Shown piece after piece: positions 61,350 through 64,000 of a stretch of 64,000 bases of DNA. Source of the DNA: Pleomorphovibrio marinus. Lineage in GTDB: Bacteria; Bacteroidota; Bacteroidia; Cytophagales; Cyclobacteriaceae. The number at the start of each line of letters is the position of its first letter. The first letter of the stretch is position 1. Both the position numbers and the translations under genes were made by a program. Below the pieces are notes generated by a model. That model saw only the letters and a list, made by a program, of their open reading frames with translations, was not told where the DNA came from and did not search any database. The stretch lies in assembly GCF_003347495.1 (NCBI RefSeq), contig NZ_QCXY01000010.1, positions 62,001 through 126,000 of the forward strand, in the 5' to 3' direction.

Positions 61350-62571
61350 AAAATTTATAAATGAACTGGAATATAATCTAAAAATATTCTGGATTTGCAT
61401 ATCAATTTATTGTATAGGATCTGCATTGTCAATCGTATGGGATGGTGCTGCTATACGAATAGTACAACTATTCCAAACAGTATCTATACTGGTATTAGTT
61501 TATGTGTGTTATCAATTAATCCATGCTAAAGTAAAAAATGATTTTTTAGCCACATGCCTATTTTTTTATTTTATATGGGTAATATTTATTTTATTTCATG
61601 GATTAGAATATAATTATAGCAACATAAAAACAATAATATTTTCACAGTTGCCAAAGTATTTTTTTCCATTAATACTATTAATTCCTAAAAATTTAAAGTT
61701 CTATTCCAGGTTATTCAACATTACTTTATTCTTTGCAATTATATATATTGTATTAGTAGCTAACTACTTAGACATTATCTTGACCCATTATGAAATTAAT
61801 GTTAAAGAAAAATTTGTATTTGAGGTTTTTACGCAAGAATTAAGTATACCAGCTGGATTTTCTCTTTTATTATATGCATATAATAAAAAAATAAAAAACA
61901 TAGGATTGATAATTGCGGTTATAATCACATTATTAATCGGCATATATAACGCAAGAAGAGCAATTTCCCTATTCTCAGCCATAAACTTAATAGTTTTCGG
62001 AATAATATTATTTATAAACACTAACAAAAAGCCACTAGTAGTTCTGGTATCAATGCTACTATTCGTTATAATTGGAGTATATGCTCAGGATTTTATTCGA
62101 CAAAGTAAAGATAGCTTTCTTCAAAAATTAATGGAAAGAGGAACAACGGACACAAGGTCAGGGGTAGAGGAAGCCTTTAAAAAGGATTTCAACCAAGTAG
62201 ATTGGATAATTGGAAGAGGAATAAATGGTAGGTATTGGTGTCCAAATATTGATATAAATGACTCTACAGGATACCGATCAATGATAGAAACAGATTACTT
62301 AAATATAATCCTGAAAGGGGGCATTATACAATTAGCATTAATTCTGATAATAGCAATTCCAGCCGCATGGTTAGCCCTTTTTAAGTCAAAAAATCAATAT
62401 TCTAAAGTGGCAGGAATTTGGATCATTTTATGGATATTAAGTTTATATCCACTAAACGTATATAATGCGGATTTAAATTATTTGATATTTTGGATTTGCA
62501 TAGGAATTGGCTATTCAAATGACTTTAGAAATCTTTCAGATCGTAAAATAATCAATGCATTTAACGAATAA
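61318..62571 (+). CDS. O-antigen polymerase-like (Wzy) membrane protein
   Basis: A 417-residue protein with about ten to twelve hydrophobic helices and one large loop (about 250-320, QDFIRQSKDSFLQKLMERGT and DWIIGRGINGRYWCPNIDIN), typical of Wzy polymerases, which are otherwise very divergent. It joins repeat units on the periplasmic side. Strongly AT-rich codon use. The start overlaps the acetyltransferase gene by 32 bases. The call rests on topology and context. Confidence 0.75.
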   Translation: MNQQTSLLINKKFINELEYNLKIFWICISIYCIGSALSIVWDGAAIRIVQLFQTVSILVLVYVCYQLIHAKVKNDFLATCLFFYFIWVIFILFHGLEYNYSNIKTIIFSQLPKYFFPLILLIPKNLKFYSRLFNITLFFAIIYIVLVANYLDIILTHYEINVKEKFVFEVFTQELSIPAGFSLLLYAYNKKIKNIGLIIAVIITLLIGIYNARRAISLFSAINLIVFGIILFINTNKKPLVVLVSMLLFVIIGVYAQDFIRQSKDSFLQKLMERGTTDTRSGVEEAFKKDFNQVDWIIGRGINGRYWCPNIDINDSTGYRSMIETDYLNIILKGGIIQLALILIIAIPAAWLALFKSKNQYSKVAGIWIILWILSLYPLNVYNADLNYLIFWICIGIGYSNDFRNLSDRKIINAFNE

Positions 62572-62585
62572 TTAATTTTTAATTG

Positions 62586-63899
62586 ATGAAAAATCCTAAA
62601 GTTTTAATTGTCGGACAACCCTTTAATTCAGAAACGGGAGGTGGAATAACTTTATCAAACCTTTTCAAAGGGTGGAGCAAAGAATCGTTAGCAGTGGTAA
62701 GTTCATCCTTTCTGATAAATGAAAATACAGATATATCCATTTGTGATAAATATTATCAATTAGGAAGTATAGAACATAAATGGATGTTCCCCTTTAACTT
62801 ATTAAAAGCAAAGCATTACTCAGGTCAAGTTGAAATCAAAAAACTAGATTCGTCAACTAGTGAACAATTTTCAAGTCCTTCGAGCTTTAGAGTAAATTTA
62901 ATTATGAATTATTTTTACCCTTTATTAGAATTTATTGGGATTTATCACGCTGTTTCTTATCCAATATTGTCTGAACAATTAATAAATTGGATTAAGGATT
63001 TTAATCCTGATATTATTTATGTACAAGCAACGTCAAGAAATGGAATAATTTTATGCAAAAAACTTCAAGATAAGTTCAAAGAGATACCATTTGTTTTTCA
63101 CATGATGGACGACTGGCCCTCAAAAGTTTTAAAAGAAGGGGTATTGGGAAAATATTGGCATAAAAAAATTCAAACAGAGTTTAGGGAAATAATTCATGGA
63201 AGTAAGGTTTGCTTAGGAATAAGTGATTACATGGGCGAGGTATATGAGAAAAAATATGGCAAAAAATTCATTCCTTTTCATAACCCTATAGATATTGAAT
63301 TTTGGAAAAAGTCGGAAAGAAAGGATTACAGTTTGGGTAAAGAAATGGTATTACTTTACGCGGGAAGAATCGGTATAGGGATAGACAGTTCCCTCAAAAA
63401 AATTGCTGAAGCAGTGGAATTAGTAAATAAAGAACATGGACATAAACTTTATTTTGTGATCCAATCTGCGGCTAAGCCGAAATGGATAGGCAATTATAAA
63501 TCAATAAAACATAACAGTTTCGTAGAATACGAAAACTTACCAAAGGTATTTAGTAAAAGTGATTTCCTTATCTTACCCTATGATTTTCAATCTAAATCTC
63601 AAGCATTTATTAAATTCAGTATGCCAACCAAGGCTCCTGAATATTTTGCCAGTGGAAGTCCAGTAATAATTTTTTCACCCGAAGACACAGCATTGGTAAA
63701 ATACGCCGAAAAACATTATTGTGCAAAAATTGTCACGAAGGATGACAAAAAGGAATTGGCTAAAGCTCTTAAAGATTTGATTGTTAATGAGGAGGAAAGA
63801 CGGGACATTACTAATAAAGCTAAGGAGGTAGTAGAAAAATACCATAATGCAACTATTGTTAGAAATAAGTTCAAATCTATTTTAGAGTCTACAATTTAG
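62586..63899 (+). CDS. Glycosyltransferase, GT-B (family 1/4-like)
   Basis: A 437-residue GT-B enzyme. The N-terminal half starts VLIVGQPFNSETGGGITLSN; the C-terminal donor-binding half contains VLLYAGRIGIGIDSSLKKIA and YFASGSPVIIFSPEDTALVK, the usual E/D-containing nucleotide-sugar site. It probably adds a sugar to the repeat unit. The ATG at 62586 is chosen; TTG three bases earlier is less likely. The next glycosyltransferase gene begins six bases after its stop. Confidence 0.8.
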   Translation: MKNPKVLIVGQPFNSETGGGITLSNLFKGWSKESLAVVSSSFLINENTDISICDKYYQLGSIEHKWMFPFNLLKAKHYSGQVEIKKLDSSTSEQFSSPSSFRVNLIMNYFYPLLEFIGIYHAVSYPILSEQLINWIKDFNPDIIYVQATSRNGIILCKKLQDKFKEIPFVFHMMDDWPSKVLKEGVLGKYWHKKIQTEFREIIHGSKVCLGISDYMGEVYEKKYGKKFIPFHNPIDIEFWKKSERKDYSLGKEMVLLYAGRIGIGIDSSLKKIAEAVELVNKEHGHKLYFVIQSAAKPKWIGNYKSIKHNSFVEYENLPKVFSKSDFLILPYDFQSKSQAFIKFSMPTKAPEYFASGSPVIIFSPEDTALVKYAEKHYCAKIVTKDDKKELAKALKDLIVNEEERRDITNKAKEVVEKYHNATIVRNKFKSILESTI

Positions 63900-63905
63900 C
63901 GAAAA

Positions 63906-64000
63906 ATGAAGGTTACTATAATTGCAAATGGATTTCAAGAGGATTACATACATAATTTAGTGAAATCCTTGTCGGAAGAGGTAGAAGAACTAGATTTTAT
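63906..64000 (+). CDS. Start of a further glycosyltransferase-like gene, cut by window edge
   Basis: From ATG at 63906 the frame stays open to the last base, coding MKVTIIANGFQEDYIHNLVK and about 11 more residues. The start resembles a GT-B N-terminal strand (VTIIANGF). It begins six bases after the preceding gene's stop. Too little is present to assign a family with confidence. Confidence 0.5.
   Translation, partial: MKVTIIANGFQEDYIHNLVKSLSEEVEELDF

Noticed and set aside
1-64000. tRNA, rRNA, CRISPR array or insertion sequence
   Set aside because: I looked for cloverleaf ends, regularly spaced repeats and transposase motifs by eye and found none. A tRNAscan or Infernal run would be needed to be certain.

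Overview
The window looks like the chromosome of a free-living member of the Bacteroidota, probably order Cytophagales and close to Cyclobacteriaceae. The evidence is the family content (DUF4293, a RemB/Wzi-like outer-membrane protein, ZapA next to a small coiled-coil protein, rimK with its aspartic-protease-like partner, C-minus L31) and promoters of the TTG-N19/20-TAnnTTTG type. It carries no rRNA, tRNA, CRISPR array, insertion sequence or prophage that I can recognise. The placement is inference from families; no 16S gene is present.

Bases 1-14,800 are mostly minus-strand housekeeping: a large-subunit catalase cut by the window edge, an S1/P1-nuclease-like protein (plus strand), an aminotransferase, rny, zapA with a coiled-coil neighbour, pheT, a DUF1684 protein, radC, rpsT, a family 2 glycosyltransferase, an aspartate-aminotransferase-like gene, a secreted MORN-like protein with a polylysine run (plus strand) and a YraN nuclease. 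Bases 14,900-26,600 hold lipB, a PolB-type exonuclease, rnr, a polyprenyl synthase, a rhomboid protease, a ribosome-hibernation factor, a baeRF protein, rpmA/rplU and nrdB-nrdA. Bases 26,600-31,000 hold a secreted protein with a structured leader, an HMA-AraC fusion regulator, an outer-membrane barrel, and the most unusual locus: an actin-like ATPase whose phosphate-1 motif sits at the C-terminus (apparent circular permutation), four bases upstream of a bactofilin.

Bases 31,100-39,300 are a long minus-strand series: an NSS transporter, an RmlD-like reductase, a lipoprotein peptidyl-prolyl isomerase, hemC, rimK, rimB, a delta-prime-like clamp-loader subunit, a GlmU-like protein and L31. Bases 39,500-53,800 include a Wzi/RemB-like barrel, a YifB/ComM ATPase, a second bactofilin, a transsulfuration enzyme, a ferric-reductase-like flavoprotein followed by a possible 36-residue membrane peptide, DUF4293, truA, an ABC exporter, small envelope proteins, two tandem collagen-like lipoproteins and hemE. 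From 54,000 to the end is an exopolysaccharide locus: two paralogous initiating sugar transferases with near-identical promoters and palindromes, a Wza-like export protein, a Wzc-like tyrosine autokinase, a flippase, an acetyltransferase, a Wzy-like polymerase and glycosyltransferases. It becomes very AT-rich from about 59,300.

Four copies of a dispersed, oriented 90-140 bp repeat (about 11.3, 29.0, 39.3 and 50.8 kb) are a second notable signal. All four carry the same leader end, and in three of them that leader runs exactly to the ATG of an unrelated gene.
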